A stretch of DNA of 64,000 nucleotides from Liolophura sinensis (GCF_032854445.1 NC_088304.1:28899732-28963731); one strand, 5' to 3'. Shown: positions 48,501 through 60,394, numbered from the stretch's first letter. Numbers and translations are program-made. Notes: a model not told the origin generated them from the letters alone.

Positions 48501-50081
48501 GGTAACTGGCTACACAAGCTCATGGTGAATGCAGCATTCAATTTCATCCCAGAGGTGCTCAATAGGACTTAAACCCGGACCTAAAGCTGGCCAATCAATC
48601 GTCTGGATGCCGTTGTTCAGCAGAAATGTCCGTGTCAATCTCGCAGTATGTGCTCTTATATTATCTTGCTGTAGAACAAGATTGTGTCTTCAAGCAAAAA
48701 ATGAAACGACTACAGGCCTCAACACTTCATCGACGTAGCACTGCACCATGACACCTCTATCGCCTCCCTGTCCATTGTTTTCGAACATCACAGATGGAAC
48801 GTGAAGTCCCCAGCTGATTGCCCCCCAAAGCATGATGGAAGGCCCTCCCTAACGGTCATTCTCCAATACTCATGAAAACTGAACATTTCACCTCTATGTC
48901 ACCATAACCTCCCTCAGCCGTTCACTGCGCCGATGCAAAATCAACTTTCATCTGAAAAGATGATACTCTCCCATTGCCCGCTGTGTCAGTTCCGATGACC
49001 TGCGACCCCCGTTAAGTTGAGTGCGTCGGTGACATGGAGTCAAATGTGAACCAACATAAGGTCATCGGCAACACAAACCCATGTCAAGTCGACTATGTAC
49101 AGTATTGGTGTTGTTGGATCTGTTCGTTGTTCCAACTGTGTTTTGAGCTGTAATGTCTGCTTTCAAGAACCGATTCCAACGAAAGGGAAATGACAACAAA
49201 GCGGTCTTGATGGTTTGATGTTACATGAGGTTGTTTGCTCCGAGCATAGTCATTAACGGTGTTTGTCTGCTGGTAGCCGTCAAGTGGGCTGAGGAGTACC
49301 ATAATGCCTGGTGACACGTGAGACGTTCCAACCTGCCTCAGTGTTGCTGATGGCTCTTTGAGGTTCATCAGCACTCAGATGTGGCATGGTCAATGTTGCA
49401 TGAAAATACGAATGCAACAGTTCTGCAACTTATTTTGCTTAAGAAGCGTTCTCTGACAAAGAATCTCGTGAAAAGGAAGCACATTCAACTCAACTAGCGA
49501 ACACTTCACAAGAAATATGAAAATTAAAATCAGTACAATTTGGTGCTGCCCGACACCACGGTTGCTGCGTTTGCGACAGATACTCATCTTTAAAATTGAA
49601 AAACACTCTCTGGAACATCCATTACATATCTACACACTTTTGATTACTCAGAATGTACTTCCGATTTGACATTGGAAAAATTCGCGTTTCTTTCGGAATT
49701 CAATATATGCAGTGGATCTTTGGGAATGCCAAGGGCTATCTTATTAGGCAAGAAAGAGGTATCAATGAAAAGATCTAGCTCTTGAAAATTATACACATAC
49801 AGAGTTAATCAGAGTAATCTATAGAATAAGTAATACATTGTACACACTGACAATGTCTTCAATTCATTGGGCTAAGTAATGCACTGCGTGTGCACCCAGG
49901 CTTTGCCTATTTCATATTAACTTTTTTCCTCTTACTAGCCTTTCGGTCTTTCCCATTACTACTGCTTTACGGATATAGCACTGAATTTACAACACGATTT
50001 ATGGCCGGTTGAAGCGAGCAGAACAAAAGAGAGCCTCACTTGATTAACTGCATCTTGCAACTGCGTTAGTCGGTCCGCCAT
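42479..50081 (-). CDS. MED21: Mediator of RNA polymerase II transcription subunit 21 (four exons)
   Basis: Exons in transcript order: 50081-50040, 47005-46894, 43640-43540, 42640-42479. All have GT/AG borders and matching phases, giving 138 residues (human 144). Exon 1 encodes [14 protein letters not shown], the signature MED21 start. Exon 2 has the family segment around [10 protein letters not shown]. Exon 3 carries [21 protein letters not shown] (IDSLPSEES at residues 72-80). Exon 4 is the C-terminal coiled coil with heptad-like leucines (residues 86-132), ending in ALENGQ and TGA. From family knowledge, MED21 pairs with MED7 in the Mediator middle module at the hinge, in the nucleus. Intron 1 holds a Tc1-like transposase fossil and a SINE. 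The stop-codon end of exon 4 is repeated downstream as a 105-bp array. The gene looks intact. Confidence 0.95.
45252..45364. mobile_element. 113-bp MITE-like element with terminal inverted repeats
   Basis: Starts 'ggggccggtatcataaagc' and ends 'gctttatgaaaccggcccc'; the inverted similarity extends inward ('ttacttagct' against 'cttacttagccaagtgagc'). Non-coding. Lies in MED21 intron 2. Confidence 0.85.
45365..45482. repeat. Short tandem duplication beside a MITE
   Basis: Two copies of 'cccatgtcaggtgttggac' with 'actcctgctgatcaagccct', followed by shorter 'tgctgatca' repeats. It abuts the inverted-repeat element at 45252-45364. Confidence 0.7.
47085..47265 (-). mobile_element. SINE (family 1) in MED21 intron 1
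   Basis: Well-preserved tail and body ('tctgattggtgttttacacc', 'ggccagcattacggtggga', 'cagcaggttgctggcaggc'), truncated before the head. It lies about 80 bp upstream of MED21 exon 2. Confidence 0.88.
48520..49400 (-). pseudogene. Tc1/mariner-like transposase fossil
   Basis: Reading the minus strand from about 49385 down gives [19 protein letters not shown] (N-terminal helix-turn-helix), then [12 protein letters not shown], then [13 protein letters not shown], and with frame changes IIFSDES (first catalytic Asp region), [33 protein letters not shown] (second Asp) and [19 protein letters not shown] (Glu region). This order is that of DDE transposases of the Tc1 group. Several stops and frameshifts break it, so it cannot make a protein. 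It lies in MED21 intron 1, in the same orientation as that gene. I did not establish the terminal inverted repeats. Confidence 0.88.
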
Positions 50082-50599
50082 TCTCGATTTTCGGCCTTGA
50101 CCTTTCTGCATAACTCGTCCATTTCCCAGTCGTATTATCTTGTAACATATTGAGAAATGAACGAGTCTCAATATTTAAACCGGTGTAAGCGGATGTGTTG
50201 GGCCTTTTCCGCCATTATTACACATTACCCTGCGTGCACTACGTTTCGCGTCTCAAAGAAGGCTTAAAGTAAGCAAATTAACTTAAAGAAAATACACAGC
50301 CATATGGTAAATTAGTCCATAACAAACCAATACAGCATACGGCATATATCAAGATAGGCAATCTTTGAAAATGATGTGAATTTGCGCTCTACAAAAGTGT
50401 CCACAGCTAAGTGCGTAACTGTGACCACGTGGTTGTTGACGACATCATACAGGGTCAAGTTCTCGTTCACTGGTTGGTAAAATGTTTTTAGTTTCGTGTC
50501 TCACGTAGCACACCTTGAACTCTACTCTGAGTAGAAGGGCAGTGAATAGCTCGAGACCTCGGTCTAAGGGTGGCTTGCATAAATAGTAGCTCTGGATGA

Positions 50600-50713
50600 C
50601 ATTTTGCACGGATTTTTGTGCCGCAGAATTTCTACACGCTAAGCTTAAAATCGTGGTATTTTAAAACATCTTAGCGTGTAGAAACTCTGCTCCACAAAAA
50701 TCCGTGCAAAATG
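50600..50713. mobile_element. 114-bp foldback element with 44-bp arms
   Basis: The left arm 50600-50643 begins 'cattttgcacggatttttgt'. The right arm 50670-50713 ends with its complement, 'acaaaaatccgtgcaaaatg'. The arms differ at about three positions and are separated by 26 bp. RNA from either strand would fold into a long hairpin. Probably a non-autonomous DNA transposon. It lies between MED21 and RPLP2. Confidence 0.9.
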
Positions 50714-51796
50714 AACCAATTCATGCATTAACCGGGCAAAACGCCAATTAAACATGTTCTCCAAGACATTCTCTGTTCCCCTGTATTCTGTTTTCACATT
50801 CTGTAGCCTTTAAGGGCGGTAAATCCAAGAGAATTCACAGGTGTGATTTACGCTCATGCTACGTCAACATTGTGACCTAATAAATCGAGTTGTTGCTTGA
50901 CACGTAAGTGTGGTTGACCTTTAAGTTTTGACAAACTGAAAGCCATGTTACTGCAGAGGAGCAAATTTGCAATTATCTGAAGGCTACAGAGCAGAATGAT
51001 GGACCCCACAATTTATGGAGTGAAAAAGGGGGTTTATCTTTAAGGGGGGCAACCGTTCCATTCTAAATTTCACAGGAAGGTCAACTGCTGCTGGGCATGC
51101 GTGCCTCACTGACCCAGAATTTAAAAACATGCAAGCCCGCGACGACCTGCTAAATATCAGCCTATTTTCGACTTCGGCTAAGATTTACAAGAGAATGGTG
51201 ATGTAAAGGCAAGTAGCGATTGTGGCAAAATGTGCGTAAATATCTTAGCTTCCAGAATTGCCATACTATATGTGTATTTAGGACAAATCTAATGTGCATA
51301 CATCGGAATTGAACGAGGAGGTATTTCTGTGTAAGCATTATACCAGAATTGGATCCTCATGACTCTTGGGCTGAGTGTGATATGTTTCAGTATATATAAG
51401 CCATCCTTAGAACGAGGTCTTGGGCTATGCACTGAAGTGGCAGTCCGGAATCTGGTGGTTCCTTAGCCCATCTAGAGGGACTCCATGTGCTATTTTAAAA
51501 TTCTGACATTCATGTCAATAAAATGGCCCCATATTTCCAAACTGGATTGAACTGATTTAGATGAGGTCCACCCACGCGTCGCCCAAACTTGCTTGCTTTA
51601 AAATAACTCCTTTTTCAGATATAATAAAGACTAGGGTGCTGTGTTTACATGTAACATTCTTATGTCACTTTTACATCAATTCAGCTAAATATGGAGGAGA
51701 CCCTTTTCAGATGTAGTCCATTTGACACTTGCGAATCCGCATTCATCTCTCACCATGTTCATCTGTCTTAAACAAGTCTAAGAAACTCTGTCACAG

Positions 51797-51885
51797 CAAC
51801 TCGAGTGGTCTAGTGGTATAAGCATCTGACTATGGACCCAACACACTGTCTGATGGAAGTTGAAATCCAGAGCTTTTCACAACAA
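51797..51885 (+). mobile_element. tRNA-like sequence, probable SINE head
   Basis: 'gagtggtctagtggtataag' fits an A box and 'agttgaaatccagagc' a B box at tRNA-like spacing. I could not draw a good acceptor stem, so a functional tRNA gene is unlikely. Confidence 0.55.
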
Positions 51886-52077
51886 ACAAGGAAATAACTT
51901 TCTGGAATATGAGTGAATCGCGAACAGTTCAGTGCAGATCACTTGTTGATGACCGGGACTAGAGTGAAGATCTTCCCACTTTCTTTACTGCTGTTTGTTT
52001 TTTTATGTTCATTGAACGTCTCCCCATTCCTTTTTAACCAATGAAAAATCAATAAAAGCATGTGACGGTGGGAAAAA

Positions 52078-52160
52078 TGACGTCAGAATATCGCTCTGGT
52101 CCTCACATTTCCTCTCACAATTCAAAATGGCTGTTGACAACGATGGAAGTTTTCCCTGTA
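52078..52160 (+). promoter_or_regulatory. Candidate RPLP2 promoter and non-coding first exon
   Basis: A perfect CRE palindrome tgacgtca sits at 52078-52085, followed by the pyrimidine-rich 'cctcacatttcctctcac' that could hold a TOP-type transcription start, and by a possible donor 'ccctgtaaatg' at about 52160. The RPLP2 start exon begins at a splice acceptor, so an upstream exon must exist; this position is my best guess only. Confidence 0.35.
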
Positions 52161-52904
52161 AATGTAACCACGAGACAGCGACTTAATTAGTTCTATAAGT
52201 CCGGGTACTGGGATAGCAATGTACTATTCAGGGTTCAGCCGGAGAATGTCATAATAATGAACAAATTGAGTGGACTCTGTCAGCATGAATGGGAAGGAGG
52301 TTGGGGTTTGAAAACCGTGTTTAAGAGAAAATTATGGACAATGAATATCACAATGTTAAAATGAAAAACAAAAGTCCCTGCAGGTGGATTTGTGGTGCCT
52401 ATATTGATCGTTCACCAGCTTTTGCGAATTTAATTGTTTTATTTTTGCTGTGAACAGTGATGGAGATAGGGTCTTGTGTCAAGAACTCTTCAAAAATGAA
52501 ATGAACAAAAAATTTTTAAAAAATTAATTTTTTGTCTAAAAATAAAGTGCTTGTATTATTAAATTCGTTGTAGGACTCGCTCCCTGCTAGACCTCAGCGA
52601 CATACATTTTATGATATGCACAGACATAGTTGAATATTGCTGAGAGTGCAGCATTCTAAAGCATGCACAAAATCTGTGATCACCAGACCCTTTCTGTATC
52701 GGTCCGTTTTACCTCATTGCCATGGGTGAAAATTTTCCAAAAGTTCTAAGGATGACCGTACCAAAATTCCTGGATTGAATACTGTGTAATTGAAGTAATA
52801 TTGAAAGTGATATTAAACCAAAAGAAAAAGATAGGAAAGAAGTCAAAATACACATAGCTTGCTTTGTTGCTTTTCTGAAAGGATTTGTTATTATATTTCC
52901 CAGA

Positions 52905-54314
52905 ATGCGTTACGTGGCCGCATATTTGCTTGCGACCCTCGGGGGTAATGCCAGTCCATCTAACAAAGACATCGAGAAGATTCTAGGGAGCGTGGGAATT
53001 GATGTGGAAGCTGACAAGGTTAAGAAGGTGATCGACGAGTTGAAGGGAAAGTCCATTGAACAAGTCATTGCTGAAGGTAACTAGCTCAATAAATGTGAGA
53101 CACAATATAAACTAATTTTAACCGGTGTACATGTACTTAAGTTTTCAGAGTTGGGAAGTATTTCTGGTTAGAAATTTCTTTGTTGGAATTAGATTTCATT
53201 TTCTTTTCACCCCTATGTCTAGAAATTCCTTGTTGAAAGACACTTTCTTGGTCATTTTAAATGGTGTAGTTTTCAGAGTTAGGAAGTACTTTGATGAGAA
53301 ATTTCCCTTTAGGTTTGTGATTTCATTTTTAGTCCACCCGTATATTTACAAATTAGTGATATTTCAGCTGTTATACTGTTCAGTTAGGAAGATAAATTCT
53401 GCATATTGTCATTTGAATGATTGAATGAATGATTATGGTTTAAAGCCACATCGGCAATATTTCAGCCATATGGTGGCGACCATTTGAATTCGGTGGTTTC
53501 AGCTGTGAAATTATTTTTTGTTTTTTTGTGTTAAGCCGAAGTCAGAACAAACATACATGTATACATAGGAACATAAAGGTTGTATGGTAAGGTTTTGTAC
53601 TAAAACTTTCTGTACAAATTCTGACCGTGTTTACTATATTGACCTTTGCCTCACTCCTTGCAGGCGAGAAAAAGTTGGCTTCTGTGCCATCAGGAGGTGC
53701 TGTAGCTGCAGGAGGTGCCGCCCCAGCTGCAGGTGGTGGTGGAGGTGCCGCACCAGAAGGTGAGGCTCAAAAATGTCAAGCAGATTGGAATTTGCAGCAG
53801 AATTATCTTGTGATCGTGCAATTAAGTTTAGTTCAAGCTCTGTGTCATCCACTCGTAAACCTTGCCACCGTAATGGAAGTGGAAAATTTTAAGGGTGGCC
53901 AGACCCAAGAGCCTCTCACAAATGCAGTCGCTGTGAGTTCAGATCTAGCTCATGCTGGCTTGCATTTCGCTCAGAAGTGGGAAGGTTTTCCAGCTACCTG
54001 CGGCTGGTCCTGTTTCCTCCCACTATAATACAGCCTGTCGTATAAGTAGAATATTCTAGAACAGTGTTAAACTCCAGTCAGATAAATTAATCAAGAACAG
54101 TGTTTTATGACCTTAATATGACTTCAAATGCCTTCAAAAATGGACTGTATCAGACTGATGCAGCCATCTCTGACTTATAAGGGACGTATAGAAATGAAAG
54201 GTGTTAAGCAATCAACATTAATTGCCTTATGTTTTTACAGCCAAGAAAGAAGAGAAGAAGGAAGAGCCTGAAGAGGAGTCTGATGACGACATGGGATTCG
54301 GGCTGTTTGACTAA
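52905..54314 (+). CDS. RPLP2: 60S acidic ribosomal protein P2 (three coding exons)
   Basis: Coding exons 52905-53076, 53664-53759 and 54241-54314 join in frame to give 113 residues (human 115). The start MRYVAAYLLATLGGN and the helical segment to residue 58 form the P1/P2 dimerisation domain. Exon 2 is the Ala/Gly-rich hinge (AAGGAAPAAGGGGGAAPE). Exon 3 is the acidic tail ending SDDDMGFGLFD, which recruits translation GTPases to the ribosomal stalk. The ATG sits one base after a good 3' splice site (tttcccag), so an upstream non-coding exon is expected, as is usual for RPLP2. A SINE lies in the last intron, and a poly(A) signal candidate ATTAAA follows at 54348. A frameshifted paralogous exon lies 9 kb downstream. 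The gene looks functional. Confidence 0.97.
53425..53490. mobile_element. Short interspersed repeat fragment in RPLP2 intron 1
   Basis: 'gtttaaagccacatcggcaa' followed by 'tatttcagccatatggtggc' resembles the end of another common molluscan short element. Single copy in the window, so family assignment is by recall only. Confidence 0.5.
53890..54095 (+). mobile_element. SINE (family 1) in RPLP2 intron 2
   Basis: Contains the B-box region 'ctgtgagttcagatctagct', then 'gaagtgggaaggttttccag', 'ctcccactataatacagcc' and a degenerate tail. The A-box end is weak. Confidence 0.83.
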
Positions 54315-54347
54315 CCTCTCTCAGCTCCTCTTTTGTTAAACAGGATG

Positions 54348-54353
54348 ATTAAA
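54348..54353 (+). promoter_or_regulatory. Candidate RPLP2 poly(A) signal
   Basis: ATTAAA occurs 34 bp after the stop codon, consistent with the short 3' UTRs of ribosomal protein mRNAs. Confidence 0.55.
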
Positions 54354-54499
54354 CAAGTCAAATTCTGAACTCTGCTGAAAATGGCTGCCTTTTGTTGAGT
54401 TTCTGTAATATCACATTTGAAAAATGGAGCACATTTGACACGATGAATGTAGCCTGTCCACCAGCAATATAATGGTTGTCTCTCAGGGCCACTTATGGT

Positions 54500-54625
54500 T
54501 TCCTTTTCGGTCATAATGGGAAGGTCTGCCAGCAACCTGCGGAGGGTCATGCCCGGTTTTCTCCAACCATAATGCTGGACGCCATAGTTTCAGTGAAATA
54601 TTCTTGACCAATCAAATAAATCCCA
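54500..54625 (+). mobile_element. Truncated SINE (family 1) downstream of RPLP2
   Basis: Contains 'gggaaggtctgccagcaacc', 'ccataatgctggacgcca' and 'cagtgaaatattcttgacca'. The head is missing. Confidence 0.82.
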
Positions 54626-54929
54626 GGGCCACTTTGGCCAAACTTTACGATTGGGTTTACGAAGCCGGTTGTGACTGAGGGGTTAGGGTGCTTCCCCTCT
54701 CATTTGGAGAGAGGGGAGGAGCACGGCCTGGTTGCAAGAAGAGGTAGATGGTGTTAACTCCAGTGTGGTGATGCCTGGAACTTCCTGGAGACCACTTGGT
54801 TCTTGCTATGATATGAAAGTTAGGCGCAAATTTCTTCAGAACTTCGCCAAAAGGCAGGTAAACTTTAAGCTTTGAAAATTGTGTCAATGCTGCTAAGTTG
54901 TTTTCGTCAAGTTGTTGAAAGGCTGTTGA

Positions 54930-55065
54930 AAAATGATGCCTGTTTGCTACTGAGCACTGAAAGGATAGAGCAAGGACACAGGACTGTTTGGCCTGGTGTC
55001 AGTATAGTGTGGGGTGTCGTGTTTGGTGTCTGCGTCATTATACCTCAGTGGCGACAGCATGGAGG
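54930..55065 (+). mobile_element. SINE fragment (third family)
   Basis: Contains 'ctgagcactgaaaggatag', 'cctggtgtcagtatagtgtg' and 'cattatacctcagtggcgac', the reverse of the copy at 59155. Confidence 0.72.
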
Positions 55066-55804
55066 TGAATACAATATACATGTACACAGATAATGACTCC
55101 CATGTCTGAAAAATTACCACAAACAATACCCAAAGCATACATTGGAACAACAAATTGCAAGCATGTAAAGGCGAGCTTACACGTACAATACAGATGTGTT
55201 GAGGCTGAACATCTGGCTCACGTTGAGAAACACCGATGCAGACAACAGCGGAAGGCATATTTATACATCAGAAATGAATAAATTATTCTGAAAAAAAGTA
55301 AAGGTGTTACAATATTGGATGTAATAGTATACCTAATTCCTAAATTAACGTCAGAACAAAGATTACTGATCTAGGTATAGGCTTCTTCGAATTGGTAGAT
55401 TTCAGATTTTTTTTGTTTTAAGATTTGAAAAACAATCTAATGATTTCAGTGATCCTAATGTCATTTCAAGGTTAGGTAAGATATTTTCAGACTATCTTGA
55501 GAAAATATCCTGTAATGATCGTAATTATGCTTCTTTAAGCACCTTAATGAAACATTCACATTGTCATGTTAATCAATAAAGATCATAATTAACACCTAGA
55601 GTGCCACAGTAAATGATTTACATGTAGGCGTACGTGTAGGGCCTAGATTCAAATATCTGCTGCAGAATGTATCTGTAATGCCACTTGAGAATTTCGTTGA
55701 AAAAGTTAGATTTGTTAAACTGAAGTCGTCCACTTCATACATTACATGCAGCTGTTCGATCTCACTTCAAATATAAGCCTATAACATGCAACATGACCAA
55801 GTTA

Positions 55805-55940
55805 AAACTTGAAGTTCAAATCTCGCCCGTACATGAGAAGGTCTGCAGCAACCTACACTTTCTTCCCACCATAATGCTGGCGGCTGTCGTAAAAGTGAAA
55901 TATTCTTGAATACGGCGTAAAACACCAATTAAATAAAGTC
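55805..55940 (+). mobile_element. SINE (family 1), internally deleted
   Basis: B-box-like 'gaagttcaaatctcgcccg' followed at once by 'cagcaacctacactttcttc', 'ccataatgctggcggctgtc' and a tail 'accaattaaataaa'. Confidence 0.84.
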
Positions 55941-56684
55941 TCGCGTTAATTCTGTGATACTAAAACACTGATTTGATTTTCTATCATCCTCTGATGGAGT
56001 TATTTCCCCTTGACCCCAGTACGCGTTGCACAGCGTTGAGTAAGGCCACATTTCATGCCCACTGAAGCCCATCTCTATACCCTGCCATGTATTAATGACA
56101 ACAGCGATAAGACTATAAGCTTGCTGGGACTTGTGCAAGAGAGGGATATAGCTCACTATAAATGCAGTTGTCCTGGACTGGCGTTCAGTTAGAACAGACC
56201 AGTTGGTACCCGGCTGTATTACTAGACTGTATATAGCGCAGACTGACCTTGGCCTGGTGGATATCGATTTATATTTTGGGATCCATTAATCCCTGATCAG
56301 GTAAGATATAGACCTATGAGGTGTCATCTAGCAATTTTCATTGGTGAGGATCCTGTGAACAAAAGTCTGGAAACGAGACTGGCTACAGGGACTATATTTT
56401 TCTGTTGTATTGGCCTGTAGACGAGCAGATGCCGGCATTGCAAGACGTGTGGAACACTGGCCTGTAGTAGTCTACATGCTCTGTACCGTTATCGATTGGC
56501 GGCCATAACACCAGCGTGTTCTGTCAGACCGGCACAGTGTGGCATCTTCAATACCGTACCTTGCTTAAGGTGAGGACCGTATATACTACGGTACTACCGC
56601 AAAGACAACCGGCAACGATTTGTATATCATGCATCCAGCACTAATGCGCATATATGCCAACATAAGATGAACAGTTTGAATCAC
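55941..56684. other. Unassigned sequence left of the 98-bp satellite
   Basis: A minus-strand frame of 75 codons at 55929-56156 has no domain I recognise. Otherwise nothing to report. Confidence 0.4.
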
Positions 56685-58632
56685 ACCCATATTATGTACG
56701 TGCATGCCAAGATAAGATGTACAATTTGAATCCAACCCACGTATTAATGACTACACTACAGTAGCCTGAAGTAGCTACATATATATGGATTATGTACGTG
56801 CATGCCAAGATAAGATGTACAGTTTGAATCCAACCCACGTATTCATGACTACACTACAGTAGCCTGAAGTAGCTACATATATATGGATTATGTACGTGCA
56901 TGCCAAGATAAGATGTACAGTTTGAATCCAACCCACGTATTAATGACTATACTACAGCACTTTGAAGTAGCTACATATATATGGATTATGTACGTGCATG
57001 CCAAGATAAGATGTACAGTTTGAATCCAACCCACATATTCATGACTACACTACAGTAGCCTGAAGTAGCTACATATATATGGATTATGTATGTGCATGCC
57101 AAGATAAGATGTACAGTTTGAATCCAACCCACGTATTAATGACTATACTACAGCACTTTGAAGTAGCTACATATATATGGATTATGTACGTGCATGCCAA
57201 GATAAGATGTACAGTTTGAATCCAACCCACATATTCATGACTACACTACAGTAGCCTGAAGTAGCTACATATATATGGATTATGTATGTGCATGCCAAGA
57301 TAAGATGTACAGTTTGAATCCAACCCACGTATTCATGACTACACTACAGTAGCCTGAAGTAGCTACATATATATGGATTATGTACGTGCATGCCAAGATA
57401 ATATGTACAGTTTGAATCCAACCCACGTATTCATGACTACACTACAGTAGCCTGAAGTAGCTACATATATATGGATTATGTACGTGCATGCCAAGATAAG
57501 ATGTACAGTTTGAATCCAACCCACGTATTAATGACTATACTACAGCACTGTGAAGTAGCTACATATATATGGATTATGTACGTGCATGCCAAGATAAGAT
57601 GTACAGTTTGAATCCAACCCACGTATTCATGACTACACTACAGTAGCCTGAAGTAGCTACATATATATGGATTATGTATGTGCATGCCAAGATAAGATGT
57701 ACAGTTTGAATCCAACCCACGTATTCATGACTATACTACAGCAGCCTGAAGTAGCTACATATATATGGATTATGTACGTGCATGCCAAGATAAGATGTAC
57801 AATTTGAATCCAACCCACGTATTCATGACTATACTACAGCAGTCTGAACTAGCTACATATATATGGATTATGTACGTGCATGCCAAGATAAGATGTACAG
57901 TTTGAATCCAACCCACGTATTCATGACTATACTACAGCAGTCTGAAGTAGCTACATATATATGGATTATGTACGTGCATGCCAAGATAAGATGTACAGTT
58001 TGAATCCAACCCACGTATTCATGACTATACTACAGCAGTCTGAAGTAGCTACATATATATGGATTATGTACGTGCATGCCAAGATAAGATGTACAGTTTG
58101 AATCCAACCCACGTATTCATGACTATACTACAGCAGTCTGAAGTAGCTACATATATATGGATTATGTACGTGCATGCCAAGATAAGATGTACAATTTGAA
58201 TCCAACCCACGTATTCATGACTATACTACAGCAGTCTGAACTAGCTACATATATATGGATTATGTACGTGCATGCCAAGATAAGATGTACAGTTTGAATC
58301 CAACCCACGTATTCATGACTATACTACAGCAGTCTGAAGTAGCTACATATATATGGATTATGTACGTGCATGCCAAGATAATATGTACAGTTTGAATCCA
58401 ACCCACGTATTAATGACTATACTACAGCAGTCTGAAGTAGCTACATATATATGGATTATGTACGTGCATGCCAAGATAAGATGTACAGTTTGAATCCAAC
58501 CCACGTATTCATGACTATACTACAGCAGTCTGAAGCAGCTACATATATATGGATTATGTACGTGCATGCCAAGATAAGATGTACAGTTTGAATCCAACCC
58601 GCGTATTCATAACTATACTACAGTAGCCTGCA
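56685..58632. repeat. 98-bp satellite array, about 20 copies
   Basis: Units start at 'atggattatgtacgtgcatg' (56785, 56883, 56981 and so on, spacing 98) and contain 'gatgtacagtttgaatccaa', 'cccacgtattcatgactac' and 'gtagctacatatat'. Two main variants occur: 'actacagtagcctg' mainly in the left half and 'actacagcagtctg' in the right half. Confidence 0.96.
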
Positions 58633-60394
58633 AGGCATGCAAACTCCCATTGATGCATGTAGGCTACGTGTATATATAGGCCTAAGACTGCAAGACATCA
58701 ATATTTTGCAAGTAAGCTTATTGGCCTGGAAATCAATGACCCCCTAAGTTTCAGTGTTATTTTGGACGAAATTCGATAATAGGCGTAATTAATTATTGAT
58801 AATATCGCTCTAATAGAACTCTGGCCAAACGATCACAAATGTGTCTTAGACACAACGCAGACCTAATCTTGTGATATTTTTACTGAACTTAGATTTTAAC
58901 TTAAACTCAAGTTTTCGCCACGGAAAACCCTAAGTATTTAAACTCTTCAGGTGATTCGCAGTTTTATAGCGCAGTACACTTTTGAAGTTACGACCAAGTC
59001 TGACATCAGCCAGTTGTCTTGTAAATAAAGTCCAAAATGGCCAAGATTACCTGCTGAATTTACACATTTAAGTTTCTAATGTGCCCTCTGCGTCTCAAAT
59101 GAACAATTTCCAGATGGACCCATATAACAACAGCCTATACCTTTGTCTAGAATCTGTGTGCTCAAATGACATCCCGTGACACCCCACCAATCACATTATA
59201 GTGACACCGGGCCAATCAGTTCTGTTTCCTTGCTCTAACCTCTCAGTGCTGAGCACCAATTATGATCGGAAGCTGTCACATTTTGATAGGAATGTTAAGC
59301 CCCATGCATGTAACATACACCAACATATACCTACATGTACATTGCCAATGGCTCTATAGACTTTTATCTTCATGTATATACCTAGCTTTTATAACTTCAG
59401 TATTGACGGTAAAATTGGTTGATTTTTTTATTTACTTTTTGTTTTGCGCTTTACACAAAAAAGTTATACACCCAGGGTCACATGCAGCCAATTTTTCAAA
59501 CCCCCACAACCACAATGCCTCTCCACCTTGGTATCTAAAGCTACAGTCTGGTTGACATAAACTTTTACTGAAAGGCGCGATATGGATTCGAACGAGCGAC
59601 TCAGGGCTTGTTCCTGGTATCTCAATCTAATAAGAGTGGTGCAAAATCTGGCGTGGTATGAGCAGATGACGTTATATACTAATACATTGGAACAAGGAAC
59701 TATAAAAAGATTTTAAAAACTATACATTCGCGGATATAGAAGTGGAGTTATAGTATCGTGGCTCACATGCAGATATTATGTATTATGTCCAGTCTGTATA
59801 ATATACCAGCTAAATGCCACGTATATACCATATGCCGCATTGCCGCACTGAAACACGTAGAAAAATGCGTAGAAAGCATGCCATCTTCTGCTTTGTTATT
59901 GCGGGAGAAAGCACTACGGAGAACACTCCAATGAGTTCTGCAGATCATTCTATCTTCAGGAGCACTTTATTTACCCAGGTGGGTGTAAACCTAGATGCAC
60001 GTGCCATCACCTGGAGGTACACCCGCACCGGCTCTGAGGTATATACCAGAGGTATCGGATACCGGGACAGCTGACTGCATGTTTTGGAACACACATGGAT
60101 GGAATGGTGTGCTGTAGAGTAGCATGCGGATAACACTGTATAAGTGTTACCCCACTTTTTATAACCTCACCTTCCTTCTCATACATACCTATGCGTGAAA
60201 TATACATGTATACGACTATAGGCAAAACTGGTGGTTCATCTAGTAAGCTACCATTTCTGGTTACACATCTTGTAAAGCTTGACCGTAGTTGCCTCGCAAA
60301 ATCATCGCCCCACGCATCATGCCTGCAAGACGATAGCCTTCACTATGTGTATGTATCATTGTGTAATTTTACGACGTACTTGGTCATATGATGA
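58633..60394. other. Unassigned sequence right of the 98-bp satellite
   Basis: Apart from the SINE fragment at 59155 and a reversed B-box-like 'ggattcgaacgagcgac' at about 59584, no gene or element is recognised. Confidence 0.45.
59155..59265 (-). mobile_element. SINE fragment (third family)
   Basis: Contains 'cgtgacaccccaccaatcac', 'tagtgacaccgggccaatca' and 'cctctcagtgctgagcacc', matching the element at 54930 on the opposite strand. Confidence 0.75.

Larger units (their letters stand above)
50082..52077. other. Interval between MED21 and RPLP2
   Basis: Contains the MED21 5' flank (with a YY1-like 'ccgccatt' at about 50208, a common site near housekeeping starts), the foldback element at 50600 and the tRNA-like sequence at 51797. 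No coding exon recognised. Confidence 0.55.

Noticed and set aside
51797-51885. Possible tRNA gene
   Set aside because: A- and B-box-like motifs are present but no convincing acceptor stem or anticodon arm; better read as a SINE head.
55929-56156. Minus-strand 75-codon frame
   Set aside because: No recognisable domain, no flanking splice sites that extend it, isolated position.
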